Shown: in pieces, positions 54,501-64,000 of the stretch
Numbering within the stretch: the first letter of the stretch is position 1
Layout: each line of letters begins with the position of its first letter
Origin: Spinellus fusiger
Taxonomy: Eukaryota > Mucoromycota > Mucoromycetes > Mucorales > Phycomycetaceae
Direction: 5' to 3'
Assembly (NCBI GenBank): GCA_025094145.1
Contig: JALLLS010000038.1
Location: 1 to 64,000, forward strand
Length of the DNA: 64,000 bases
Notes under the pieces: generated by a model
Database searches by the model: none
Told to the model about the DNA's origin: nothing
What the model saw: only the letters and a program-made list of their open reading frames with translations
Translations under genes and position numbers: made by a program

Positions 54501-55222
54501 GTACAATGTAGGAAATGGCACTGGACACTGTAATACAGTGTTACATATAAAGTTAAGCAGGTGCTTGCGACGCTCCATACGAGCGACAAGAAAAGATCTC
54601 TCCAAAGGCACTCCTGATTTTTGTACGCTGTGCAAAACTGAAAAAGATGAATTTGCTCTATTGCATTCATTCATATATATATATATATTAGCTCTATTCT
54701 ATAGGGTCTAGACTTACTCAATGGTGAGAATTGATACCATCTTCACAAATGATTTTGTTTCATGGTAAGGAAATATACAAGCGAGGATATCAGGCACATT
54801 GAATTCATTGATACGGAAATGGCGAATAAGGTACTCGAGTACTTTTCCAGCTGGTTTCAACAGAAAGTAGGGCGATAAATGCTGCATAAATGACTTGATA
54901 CTAGTATCGAGCTTGTCATTGTCTTCTTTGGACTATGGGCTTGTCAGCATACTATTTTATTGTCTTGACTTACCTGGAGGATTCTGTCTACAGACTTCAT
55001 TTCCTCAGAGAAGAGGGTTCTTTCAAAGGCATGGAACTTGGGATCGAGAATGGTGAGTTCCATAATGCCATTGTAGGCAATGGAATATATGGTATCAATG
55101 TCCTGGTCAGCAGCTTCACGCGCACTGAATAAGAATGATGCTTTGAACTTTCGAGACACCTCAGAGACATTGCGAAGATCGGCTGTGCCTAGCTTTTTCA
55201 GCTGTTGCTGTAATGAAGCCAT
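48522..55222 (-). CDS. utp10: UTP10/HEATR1, U3 snoRNP (SSU processome) HEAT-repeat protein
   Basis: A very large nucleolar HEAT-repeat scaffold of the t-UTP/UtpA subcomplex, needed for rDNA transcription and early 18S pre-rRNA processing. My model has seven exons: 55222-54974, 54932-54718, 54657-52667, 52587-51525, 51471-49924, 49860-49497, 49445-48522. These total 6,354 nt, i.e. 2,117 aa plus stop, in the usual size range. The start MASLQQQLKKLGTADLRN and the early block LLKPAGKVLEYLIRHFRI are UTP10 signatures. The end FLAELMEDDDDRVEKRV ... LGESLDKFF matches the conserved C-terminus. Introns are 40-78 nt with GT-AG ends, except the last one, which must use a GC-AG site (GCAAGT at 49496) to stay in frame. 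It shares a 255-bp intergenic region with the divergent EMI1-like gene. Confidence 0.95.
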
Positions 55223-55477
55223 GGAGGGTAGGATAGTTGATAGTACAAACACACACACAAACACACACACACACAATCACACTTTTTCACTCTGTTCTTT
55301 ACAATCCTTTTTTTTCATGGTCTGTGACTGTGGCTGTGACTCTCTATTAAGGTGTTGATCTTGAACAATAAAAGTAAGTCACTGCCGAGAACAGAAAGCA
55401 GTCCTAATGCACATTCACTTAGAAAAAGCAGGTCCCAAGTCCCCTCCCTCTACTGAAAAAAGGCTTACTATTTAAGG
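55223..55477. promoter_or_regulatory. Divergent intergenic region UTP10 / EMI1-like
   Basis: 255 bp between two start codons on opposite strands, presumably containing both promoters. Holds a CA/ACAA microsatellite (about 55247-55276) and T-rich tracts. No specific factor site is claimed. Confidence 0.5.
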
Positions 55478-55990
55478 ATGAGTGAGAATATAGCCCATAC
55501 TGACAAGGACACCGCTGCCTTCTTTAATGAAATTCATAATGACAGTCTAAGAGAGTACACTAATTGTAGTGCGTCACAAGCCTTTGAATCTGTATGGCAC
55601 TGCTACAGTAAGTAGAGTCTGTAGAAGAAGAGTATATGCCTTATCTATGAATGGGTTCTTTTACATATTTATATTTATATTTATATATTTATATTTATAT
55701 ATGTTTATATATATATATAGCACTGGGCTCACAAGCTATGCATTACTACCGCTACGGAGAAAAGAAAGACTGTTCTATGCGTTGGGAAGACTTTAAATTC
55801 TGCTTAAGTACCAAAACTAAGTCCAGTGAAGTGGCTGATGTAAGCAACTCATAAAAAAAAGACTATCACTCACAGTTCATAGAAAATGCTTAAAAAGAGA
55901 GAGGATGAAAAGGAACTGCAAAGAAAAGAACATCGTAGTTCTGAGGATGTATGGAATTTGAGAATGCCTTCTACAACGCCTATAGAATAG
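55478..55990 (+). CDS. emi1: EMI1-like DUF3128 small cysteine protein
   Basis: Three exons: 55478-55607, 55721-55839, 55883-55990; 357 nt, 118 aa. Exon 1 starts MSENIAHTDKDTAAFF. The family core is SASQAFESVWHCYTLGSQ, then YYRYGEKKDCSMRWEDFKFC with conserved Cys residues, and near the end SSEDVWNLR, a hallmark of DUF3128. In yeast Emi1 is linked to mitochondrial function and early meiotic gene induction. The biochemical role is not established, though the Cys pattern recalls small mitochondrial CHCH-like proteins. The first intron is 113 nt and full of TTTATATTTATAT; the second is 43 nt. I chose the third-exon acceptor at TTCATAG because it restores the SSEDVW frame. A nearer CACAG would end the protein after five codons and lose the conserved tail. 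Confidence 0.9.
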
Positions 55991-56351
55991 CTTAGAGTCT
56001 CCTCTTCTTTTGCCTATACACTCTTCTGTTCTCCTGTTTTAGTCCTTAGAAATGGATAGTCTCTATAGCCCTTTATGTTTTTATTGTCCTTGTTAGCCCT
56101 CTATTCTGGGGCATGTAGTGTAAATGAGCCCCTAAATAGTAATAATAAAGAGTCAGTGCTTGGTGTGTTGTGTGAGTCGTGCAAACTAAAGGACACCCCA
56201 TTACAAGAAAGCAAAAAATACAGCTCAAAATGAATGATGACGTACACGTTCTTTTTCATTTCTTACAGGCGGCTTAGCAAAAAGTAAAGCGGACCCACTT
56301 AGTCAACGAGCCAGAAGGGAGGGTTACGAGTGCACAGATCTTTATAGCACG

Positions 56352-56979
56352 ATGAAGTTGGTCAGGTAGGATGAGCAACTGCACCCGGGAATCACGACAG
56401 AGCGTCTTTTTAGAAAAGGGCCCACGTGTTATTTCTATAGAGAAGCGCGTTTTTCTTATCATCAAGGGACTTACTCACCCTGTGTTTTATAGATTCTTGA
56501 TGAAATTGAATAATGAGACGGTGTCGGTAGAATTGAAGAACGGCACTGTTATTCACGGCACCATTACTGGTATGTGTGCAGTATGGGGTGTAGCCTAGTA
56601 TTAATATGAATTGTGTAAAGGTGTTGATATGAGCATGAATCTCCATCTCAAGACAGTAAAGATGACGTTGAAGCAGAAAGACCCTGTGCCTCTTGACTCC
56701 TTGAGTATTCGTGGCAACAATGTACGTTGTGTTATTCTTCCCGATAGTCTTCCACTCGATACTTTGTTGGTGGATGATACACCCAAATCAAAGGCCAAGA
56801 AGAAGGAGGGTAAGTGGTAGAATAGTAGTGAGACGGAGTTGGGATAATGGCACTGGCACTGGGAGGACTAGTACCAAGTACATGGCTCATCTATTTGTAC
56901 ATTAGCTACTGCAGGACGTGGACGTGGACGTGGTTTGGTGCGCGGAAGAGGCAGAGGCAGAGGCCGTGGGGGTCGCTAA
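56352..56979 (+). CDS. SMD1: Small nuclear ribonucleoprotein Sm D1
   Basis: Core spliceosomal Sm protein that with D2, B, D3, E, F and G forms the heptameric ring on U1, U2, U4 and U5 snRNAs. Four exons: 56352-56365 (only 14 nt), 56493-56569, 56621-56809, 56915-56979; 345 nt, 114 aa, normal for SmD1. Starts [18 protein letters not shown]. Sm1 motif: [20 protein letters not shown]. Sm2 motif: [16 protein letters not shown]. The C-terminal tail is a GR-rich repeat ([16 protein letters not shown]), a substrate for arginine methylation in the family. The tiny first exon ends AG|GTAGGA and the last acceptor is CTGCAG. All four joins keep frame. Confidence 0.97.
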
Positions 56980-57340
56980 TAAGAGACAAACAGAAGGAAT
57001 GACACGTACTATCCCAACATTTATACATAAAGAACAACAAAAAGAAGAGATCAATTGCTGTTTTATTTATCGAAATGAAGAATAGCTTCTCTGATTGCCT
57101 GTTGTATCTTTCTTTTCTCCTATTAACCTGCTACTAGCCATAGATATAAAATAAGCATAGGATGGGATAGGGAATGAGTAGCATGCAAAAAGAACTAGTG
57201 ATGCGATAAACACGCAAGGTTAAGAAGTGTATTAATCCATGTTACGAGACATGTCGTGTTATGTAAGAAAGAAAGAAAGAGAGAAAGAGAGAAAGAGAGA
57301 AAGAAGAAGAGATATGTGCAGAAATAAACAATATACAAGA
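56980..57340. other. Convergent 3' intergenic region with polypurine tract
   Basis: Lies between the SmD1 stop and the stop of the minus-strand zinc-finger gene. Contains a GAAA/GAGA polypurine run (about 57266-57310). It contains no gene. Confidence 0.7.
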
Positions 57341-58608
57341 TTATCGAGCTCTAGCCTGCTGAGATCGATGCATTGTTTCGTCGGTGGGTGTGGTATGGAA
57401 AGAGAGGCTTTGGAGATGCTTGGAAGACATATGTCCTTGGACTCTTTCATGACGACGAAGGGCATCCAGGCGTGTAAATTTCTTACCACATTGGTGACAG
57501 TAGCAGTAGGGTCTGTTTTGTAGGTGTGTTGTTTGGTGGCGGGTCAGGTCATAAGAGCGTCGAAAGGCCTGGTTGCAGATCTTTCCAGCCTCAATGACCC
57601 GATCACATACAAATTGTCCTATAGATGAACTGTGGGTTGCTAGTGTTCTCTTCTCTTGGTGGTTGAACATCAGGGGCATAAGAGACACAGGAGAAGACAC
57701 AGAGGTGGGTGGAGACAGAGGGTAGCGAGCAGGTGAGACGACAGGATCGTGGGGTTGTGAGTGGCGAATGGGGGCTAATTGGAAGTCGAGTGGTTCAGAA
57801 ACACTGGTGATGAAGGAGATGGCAGGCAGGCTGATGGCGGGGGAGAGTGTGGGTGACGCGTTTCTTAGGGATACAATGGGTGATGGAGGGGGTGGGGAGA
57901 GGGAAGTGCGCTGGTTGTCGAGAGGATGTATTCTAGGGGACTTTTCCATGAAATGTGTCGAATGATAAGGGAGTAAAGGTGATGAGAGTTCAGGAAGCTT
58001 TCTAGAAGATGGTATTTTTTGTCTCTTGCAAATAGGCTCACTGAGAGAGATGCCAGAGTCTTTTCTGTTAAGATAAGATCCATGGGAGATGGCCAGTGTT
58101 TCTCGATGGTCTTGTACTCTGCTGGTGATCCAGGGCAAGTGAGATTCATTAGAATCTACATTCCATGCACACAAAGAAGGGATGTTAGTATAAGTATTAC
58201 TTTAATGGAGTCATTGGTGGACTTTAAGGCTATGTCTTGATACACGATCATGTCTGTGTGCAGTGGAAATGAAATGCTTACCATGTGAGTTGGATCGCTC
58301 TCTTGATGTAAAGGGCACAAGGGATTGTTTTGAGCATAGTGTGATCTCAAGACGGTCTTGTTCACCCAAGAGACTCAATGCATTCTGCAGGACAGTATCA
58401 TCTGTCAGAAGCATCTTTTGGCCCTGATCTTTTGGCTTATCAATCATCATGGCATACTCCTCCATATTTATATCCTAGATGCCAAATCAGTCACTAGTAA
58501 ATACTGAAAAGGGCTTACATGAGTAAATTGCTGTATTTTGTTGGATAATTCATAGAGCTGGGGTGGTTTGTTTTGATAAACACACAGATGCAAAGGTGTG
58601 CTTGCCAT
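57341..58608 (-). CDS. C2H2 zinc-finger protein (putative transcription factor)
   Basis: Three exons: 58608-58519, 58474-58282, 58155-57341; 1,098 nt, 365 aa. The N-terminus is MASTPLHLCVYQNKPPQLYE. The middle (about residues 95-270) is Ser/Pro-rich and likely disordered, with runs such as LSPPPPSPIVS and SPPTSVSSPVSL. Two zinc fingers lie near the C-terminus, about residues 278-305 (C-x9-C-x12-H-x3-H, FRRSYDLTRHQTTH) and 312-336 (CHQCGKKFTRLDALRRH, last His after five residues). The second has the spacing of typical fungal fingers; the first has an unusually long Cys-Cys gap. Probably a nuclear DNA-binding regulator; I do not recognise the specific orthologue. Introns of 44 and 126 nt have GTAAGC donors. 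Confidence 0.85.
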
Positions 58609-58714
58609 GCTTTCTTGAATTTTAATTCTACAATAGACAATAAGTGCCAAGTTCATAGTCATTTGAATATTTTTATTACCGGAAGTAGTAAACTTTCTTA
58701 GTCATTGTTTTCTC

Positions 58715-58936
58715 TTGTGTTGTTTTTCTTCTATTCTATTTTATTTTGGTGGTAGTATGGGTGGTATGGGTGGTATGGGCGATATGGGTGGTATGGGTGG
58801 TATGGGTGGTATGGGTGGTATGGGTGGTATATATTTTGTTCAATGCAAGGGGCGTAACACCGAAGATGAAGAAGCAGGGAAACAGAATATGAATCCGTCG
58901 ATAGGAAATTCTGGCTTTTATAGATACGAACACTAG
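58715..58936 (+). CDS. Small Gly-Met repeat ORF (doubtful gene)
   Basis: A 73-aa frame with FGGSMGGMGGMGDMGG then a tail KGRNTEDEEAGKQN. The core is encoded by a 9-bp minisatellite (ATGGGTGGT). Gly-Gly-Met tails occur at the C-terminus of some chaperonin and Hsp70 proteins, but no other domain is visible here and there is no clear upstream exon. It may be a chance frame over the repeat. Confidence 0.25.
   Translation: MCCFSSILFYFGGSMGGMGGMGDMGGMGGMGGMGGMGGIYFVQCKGRNTEDEEAGKQNMNPSIGNSGFYRYEH
58755..58830 (+). repeat. 9-bp minisatellite ATGGGTGGT
   Basis: About eight tandem units of ATGGGTGGT with one variant (ATGGGCGAT). Confidence 0.9.
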
Positions 58937-61225
58937 ACTTGGATGGAAGTGGCGAATTTATTTTACTATTTTATACTTTTTGCTTCGGGGAGGGACTCGA
59001 GAAGAATAAGAGAGGGGCAAAGTGGATATAAAATAGTCTAAAAAGGGGCATTCATTCTCTTTTGTTGCATGTTAATCAAAGTAGCTCGTTCTCTTGCAAA
59101 GTGGCTGTTGTGTGGATGCCTAGACTCCTTACTGAAGCGACAGAAACGTGTCATCCCCTACACACCTCTCTTTATCTTCTCACTATAGACTGTAGAATCT
59201 ATGTTGTGTGTGTTAAGATCCGTCCTCTTTTCACTGTAGATTTTAGATAATAATTTATTGCTTCTCTTTACACTGCACACTGCCCTCCTATTCCTCTCCG
59301 TTGATTGCCACATTCTTTGCCTTGGAGATTCAGTCAACGAGAATCTCCCTACCCATCTATGCCCACCTATGCCCATCTATGCCCACCTATGCCCACCTAT
59401 ACCCACCTATGCCCACCTATACCCACCTATACCCTTCAAGCATTGGCGTTCAGGCTTGATTATCCTAAGGCCAGATAGAGCGCGATCCAACTGATTTCTC
59501 GATGATGGTGACAGGTTAGACCTTTCCTCAACTCACCCACACGGCACTCACCCATTACAGCATACATCTTCTTTATTACCCTTTGGTCTTCTTCTTTTCT
59601 TACTCCTCCTCCCTCTCCTCCTCCCTCTCCTCTTCCTCCTCCTTCGATCCTCCTTCTTCGATTCTCCTCTTCTTTTCTTACTCCTCCACACTCACCACCT
59701 ATTTCTCTCTCCTCTCCCCCTTGCCACCATTGGTTCTCTTCTTACATGCAGTCAATGTTGGGGTTCCTTATTTATCTGTAAATGTCAGACAGTTGATATT
59801 CAGACAATAACATGAGTATTCTTTTGGTTCTCTCTAGATCTCATCTTTACGACGCAACAATAGGACTTTCTGTACTACACAAGGCGATGGCTAAAGCATC
59901 TTTTGTCCCTTGACTCTTTTTTTTTCTTTTTCCCCTCCCCATCCCCACCCCCTTTGAATTAAATGTATATTTTCCTTTTTGTTCATCTTCACCATATACA
60001 TCAGTGATGAATACTTTTTAATAGTGAACAATGACACTACTAAGATAGGTAACTACCGTTATTCTAGTCATACTAGCAACAGCAGTGGTCCAAATCCAAT
60101 ATGTAGTAGGTGTAGTATAGTAGAGTGGTTACAGTGTGTTGGTTACAGTACAGCAGCTATAGTAAAAGTAATATATATATAATAATAAAAAAGAAAGAGA
60201 CTTAGTGTCTTGTGCCTACATCATAGGCACCCATCTGCATAAGGAAGAAACAGTAGGTAAGATGGGTGTGGATCAGATGCTGCTGCACAGTAATATATAA
60301 AAAAAATAGATAGATAGATATATATATATAAACCCCCCTCCCCCTCCTCCCCCCTCCGATGTACTCCACTGCAAGACCCTTTCCACAAGACAATGCCGCG
60401 ATGTTGCCTGTGCACACACCACACTGCCTGTCAACGGTGGTTCCATGTTAATATCTCACTGTGCAACACGATAGAGTCAAAGAGATCGAGGGTATCACAA
60501 AGTGAGTACAGTAAGGAGATCGCCAGGTAGGACCTATAAATATAGATCAATGGGGTAAATAGGCAAGTATGAATACATATTTATATGCAAATGTACAAAT
60601 GTGCAAATATACACATACTACTCTTGTGATCAGAAAACACAAGAAAGTGGCTAGTGTATTTAGGTGTGTGTTTAATGTATATGGATAAGTCAAAGCCTTT
60701 GCTTCCATCTACATCATTGTTGTTGTTGTATTCTAAACATTCGTATTTATCATGGATCCAGTCTATGGACTAAACATAGATACAGTGAGGGTGTATTGCA
60801 GTTCTATGGAAGAATCCAAGTTCCAGAGTCCAAGCCAATACTGTGAGTGCTCCTTGACACAATTATAAATAAAATAAAAATGCTAATCAACAATGCTTTC
60901 ATGGACATGCACCTGCATTGACACCACAGTTATTTTTGTTATACATTGGGTTTGTTATTTCTAATTTTATTGCTATGCCTATACATTTTTGTTGTGATAT
61001 AAATAATTATTATCATAGTTATTATTAGTGTAAGTAGGATGAACAGGGCAGGAAGATATCTATATCTATATCTATATATAAAAGGAGTGGAAAGGAGTAG
61101 CTTATAAGTTACAAAATATCTAATCGTCTATGTTTTGGAGATGGATGGGAAAACGTTTGCCTGTATCTAGTAGTATGCCATGCCCATGTTAGTCTATCTA
61201 TTCTTTTGTTTCTAATGTCTACACG
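58937..61225. other. Long low-complexity intergenic region
   Basis: No gene I can support. Contains a 10-bp minisatellite (59351-59430), a pyrimidine-rich stretch of CTCCT repeats (about 59591-59700), a TAGTATAG-type stretch (about 60100-60190), GATA/TA microsatellites followed by a C-rich run (60305-60355), and AT-rich DNA at 60850-61080. Open frames here are low-complexity or short. Confidence 0.6.
59351..59430 (+). repeat. 10-bp minisatellite GCCCACCTAT
   Basis: Eight contiguous 10-bp units (ACCCATCTAT, GCCCACCTAT and variants), exact in length. Confidence 0.92.
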
Positions 61226-64000
61226 CTAGAGTAACTTACAGATGTGTCCATGCCTTGTATCATCCGGTGAAGAAACTCGAATGGTCTGGGAGATATGATA
61301 AGAGTCGTCCTAGTAAGGAAAATAGAAGTTATATCAAATAGCACGTTCTAAACATAATCTTACATTTAGAAATGGTGTGCTTTCTTTTACAAATTTAAGC
61401 TTAGACCTATTGAGCTTGAGCTTAATGTATTCGTCAAAAAATAGAATCTCTGGATCTCGAGACGATTTGGCTAGTCTATCTGTGATGAACTGATTAAACA
61501 TCTGAGAGTTGGCTATATTGGACAAGTAGAGCTAATCCATCATCCACAAAAGCAGTTAGAACAGAGCGTCAACCCAACCTATCTACATTGGTACTGTCTT
61601 CTTTACCCTAGTGTCTTTGTCAGATGGCTTAAGAAATTTTTCTTTTGAAAAGAAAAGAACGCCGTTTTTATCTACAGAGTATTCTACAAAGGAGGCTGAG
61701 AACCCATTCACACTGTGTTCTTGTCGGCCATCAATGACTCCAGATCGATAATGACTGAGAAGGGAGGCAAACATGCGTAAGAAAGAGGCTTGGATATTGG
61801 CTTCATCGAAACAAGCAGGAAGACAAGGATGTAATATTTCATTCGTACATGAAGCATGGGTCACCAAACAACAGTCTAAGCACAACACCTTAGTTCAGTC
61901 CCTTTGATCTCTTCTTATTTATTTATTATTATACATTATTTGAATGACCTACCTTGACAATACATAAGAACCGAGGCATGTTGGTGGGGTGTTCCATTCT
62001 GTTCTACTTGTTGGCCACATAAACATCGATGACCATGGAAACTAGCAAGTTCATGATGTAGCATTTCTACCATAGTATGTCCTTCAACATAATGAACACG
62101 TCGCATCATCTGTTGTGCTCCATAAGATTTATCATGACCAAATCCCTCTATATCATTGGAAACAGCAATACGTGGAAAAGCAGAGGCAGAAGCATCTCTT
62201 AGGGTGTGTTGCTAACCAACAGTATATAAGCACACATCCAGATCTCTTTATCAATGCTAATGTTGCTATCCTAATAGTTACCTGGAAAACAGCTCTTGGT
62301 TTTGACATGAAGGAAGACAGTCTCTGAATCCCCTTTCCCTAATACACACATTAACACCATTAGCACACATAGCCAATACTTTGTTTTCTTCTTCTTTCAA
62401 AGCTCAATGGAGAGTACCTCTTGTGTATTATCGATGGACATGGGCACTGAGTGAGTATGATCTGTTGCTTTAGGATGTGTTGCATTGTACTTGTCCTCTA
62501 ACATGGATTCATCTGATAGATGAATCCCACTATGACCCGCCACAGACATTCGGCTGCTTTGAGAAGGACGTCTTTGAGGCATTGTTCGATGAGAAGAAGC
62601 AATAGAGCTCTGAATAGAAGAAGTTGAAGTCGAAATAGACGGCTGTGGTGCAATATCCAGCTTAGCAAAATGTGGGTACTGAGGTAAGCTAGGTGTTGGT
62701 ATTTCAACCCCATACGGAAGGGAGATCGTGGAGTCATTGGAGCTGCGAATACTGCTGTTGCTTGACCAGAATCCTGAAAGAGGCTTGGATAGAACAGAAG
62801 CAGAATAAGAGCGAAGAGAAAACCCATCTGAACTTTCAGACCCTCTTCTCTGAGCAGGACTCACAAACACTTCTTGGGTTCTTGATTGTCCACAGTTGAG
62901 TAACAGACGGCCGTTGGGGTAGGTTTCCTGGACAGAAAAAGGAACACCATACGGTACTCTATAGTGTGTATGCATGGGCGCATATTGTTCTAGTGATAAT
63001 TGTAATTTTCGGCGTGTACGTCTCGGCAATGTCATGGGAGGCTCTGACTGATGTACTGTGTTGATATCGAGGTTGACAATACAAATCTAAATAGTGGGGT
63101 TAGGTTCCATGTTATTCCTATGAAGTGGGCTTACATCCTCTGGTAAATCATCATCCAAATCCTCCATTTCTCCTTGGTACCCAATGATATAAGGAACAGG
63201 TGCCTATATATATATATATATACTTAATACATGCTCTATTGCCATTGGGTTACCTGTAAGCATGTCAACAGTTTCTCAGGAAGCACAGGTATAAATACAA
63301 ACTGCCAGTAAAAAGGAAACAGGAGGTATCGAAAAGACTCTGCTGCCAAAGATAGCATACTAGAATGCTTTGATAAAAAGAGCACCTTTCCCTCTGCTAA
63401 TAAAGTCTAATCCAGAACCCAACGATGAGATAAGAGAATTATTACTCTAGCTTACCTCCAACACAACCAGTATTAAATGAGGTGATAGAGCCCTGAATAA
63501 AGGAAAGAGTGAAAACTAAAGAAGATGAGAGAGGGCAGTATCACCCAGTGTCTATGACTGACTTACGTTTTTCAGTAGTGGCACTTGATTAATAGCAGGC
63601 CGAGAAAAGAAGAGCGAGCGATGGTGAAGAGTCAAGTGTGTTTCGAACCGCCCAGGAGAAGGACATGGCACTTGTCGAATCAGATTATACACAGCACTGA
63701 AGGCACCTTGCACAAAAAAGAGGTTTCCTGTTCATTTGTCTGTTGTGCTTCTATGTCTGTCTATTCTTCTCTTATTACCTTTCGATGTTGATAGAGTTGC
63801 GCTCCTTCTTTTGCCCCCGAACCCCCACCACTGCCTCCACTAGGATTCTAAGCCAGTCTCCCAATAAGTCTGGCCATGGCATGCCACTGAGAACACCTAT
63901 GCTCTTGGGCACCCACACACAGCTTGCATCGTACACACCCATTTTCACAGGTATCAGTAGTTCGCTGTACAGGGAGATGTTTTCTTGGGAGGTGCGTACT
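61226..64000 (-). CDS. DENN-domain protein with C1-like zinc motif (5' end outside window)
   Basis: DENN proteins are usually guanine-nucleotide exchange factors for Rab GTPases in membrane traffic. My model has eleven exons: >64000-63779, 63696-63567, 63492-63456, 63396-63254, 63203-63135, 63086-62418, 62338-62282, 62211-61953, 61875-61607, 61531-61364, 61309-61226, all in phase. uDENN/cDENN words: CVWVPKSIGVLSGMPWPD, NLIRQVPCPSPGRFE, GKVLFLSKHSSMLSLAAESF, FYWQFVFIPVLPEKLL and APVPYIIGYQGE. A long Ser-rich insert follows (about 62420-63035), beginning MTLPRRTRRKLQL. A C1-like zinc motif (YCQDCCLVTHASCTNEILHPC) fits C-x2-C-x4-H-x2-C-x7-C, but its first pair is C-x-C (CLC). dDENN-type end: FLRMFASLLSHYR and SQMFNQFITDRL. 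The start is missing and the chosen last stop at 61226 could be replaced by one more small exon. Confidence 0.88.

Noticed and set aside
54658..54674. Met near 54674 as a separate start of a smaller UTP10-region gene
   Set aside because: An acceptor at CAATAG (54658-54659) joins it in frame to the upstream exon, and the summed exon length is divisible by three, so it is internal.
59583..59810. Ser-rich frame in the pyrimidine tract
   Set aside because: Encoded by CTCCT-type low-complexity DNA, with no splice or start context and no domain.
60221..60424. Minus-strand frames near 60202-60424
   Set aside because: They cover GATA/TA microsatellite and a C-rich run, with no conserved features.

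Overview
The window looks like a nuclear contig from an early-diverging fungus, most likely Mucoromycota. This is inferred from short spliceosomal introns (about 40-130 nt), fungal-type UTP10, EMI1-like, SmD1 and DENN genes, and a dense mix of LINEs, Tc1-like transposons and LTR retroelements. It has two unlike halves that meet near 48.4 kb.

Positions 1-48,400 are almost pure transposable-element sequence plus four tRNA genes. Three near-identical copies of one LINE family (A; ORF1 plus an endonuclease/RT ORF2, all on the minus strand) each have their 5' end within 0-4 bp of the first base of a plus-strand tRNA gene: tRNA-Gly(GCC), tRNA-Thr(TGT) and tRNA-Pro(AGG). A second LINE family (B) has its 5' end against a stub of the same tRNA-Thr. 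A 12-bp target-site duplication containing the first tRNA bases shows that A inserted after B at the same gene. Families D and C are present as broken copies. Four Tc1-like elements with TA duplications, a fragment of a fifth and a second Tc1-like lineage, a decayed Gypsy-like element with both LTRs (24.1-29.4 kb), and several solo LTRs with 5-bp duplications are nested in one another. Almost all reading frames carry stops, frameshifts or lost catalytic residues, often explained by CpG-to-TpG/CpA changes. A very AT-rich tract at about 7.4-9.3 kb may be a hypermutated relic.

Positions 48,500-64,000 are ordinary gene space. In order they hold UTP10/HEATR1 (minus, 7 exons, including one GC-AG intron); an EMI1-like DUF3128 gene (plus, divergent from UTP10); SmD1 (plus, 4 exons); a two-finger C2H2 protein (minus, 3 exons); a 2.6-kb low-complexity intergenic stretch; and the 3' part of a DENN-domain gene with a C1-like zinc motif (minus, at least 11 exons, 5' end outside the window). 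The exon sums of the complete genes are divisible by three, which supports the splice models. These genes do not form a pathway cluster: they serve ribosome biogenesis, mitochondria, splicing, transcription and membrane traffic.
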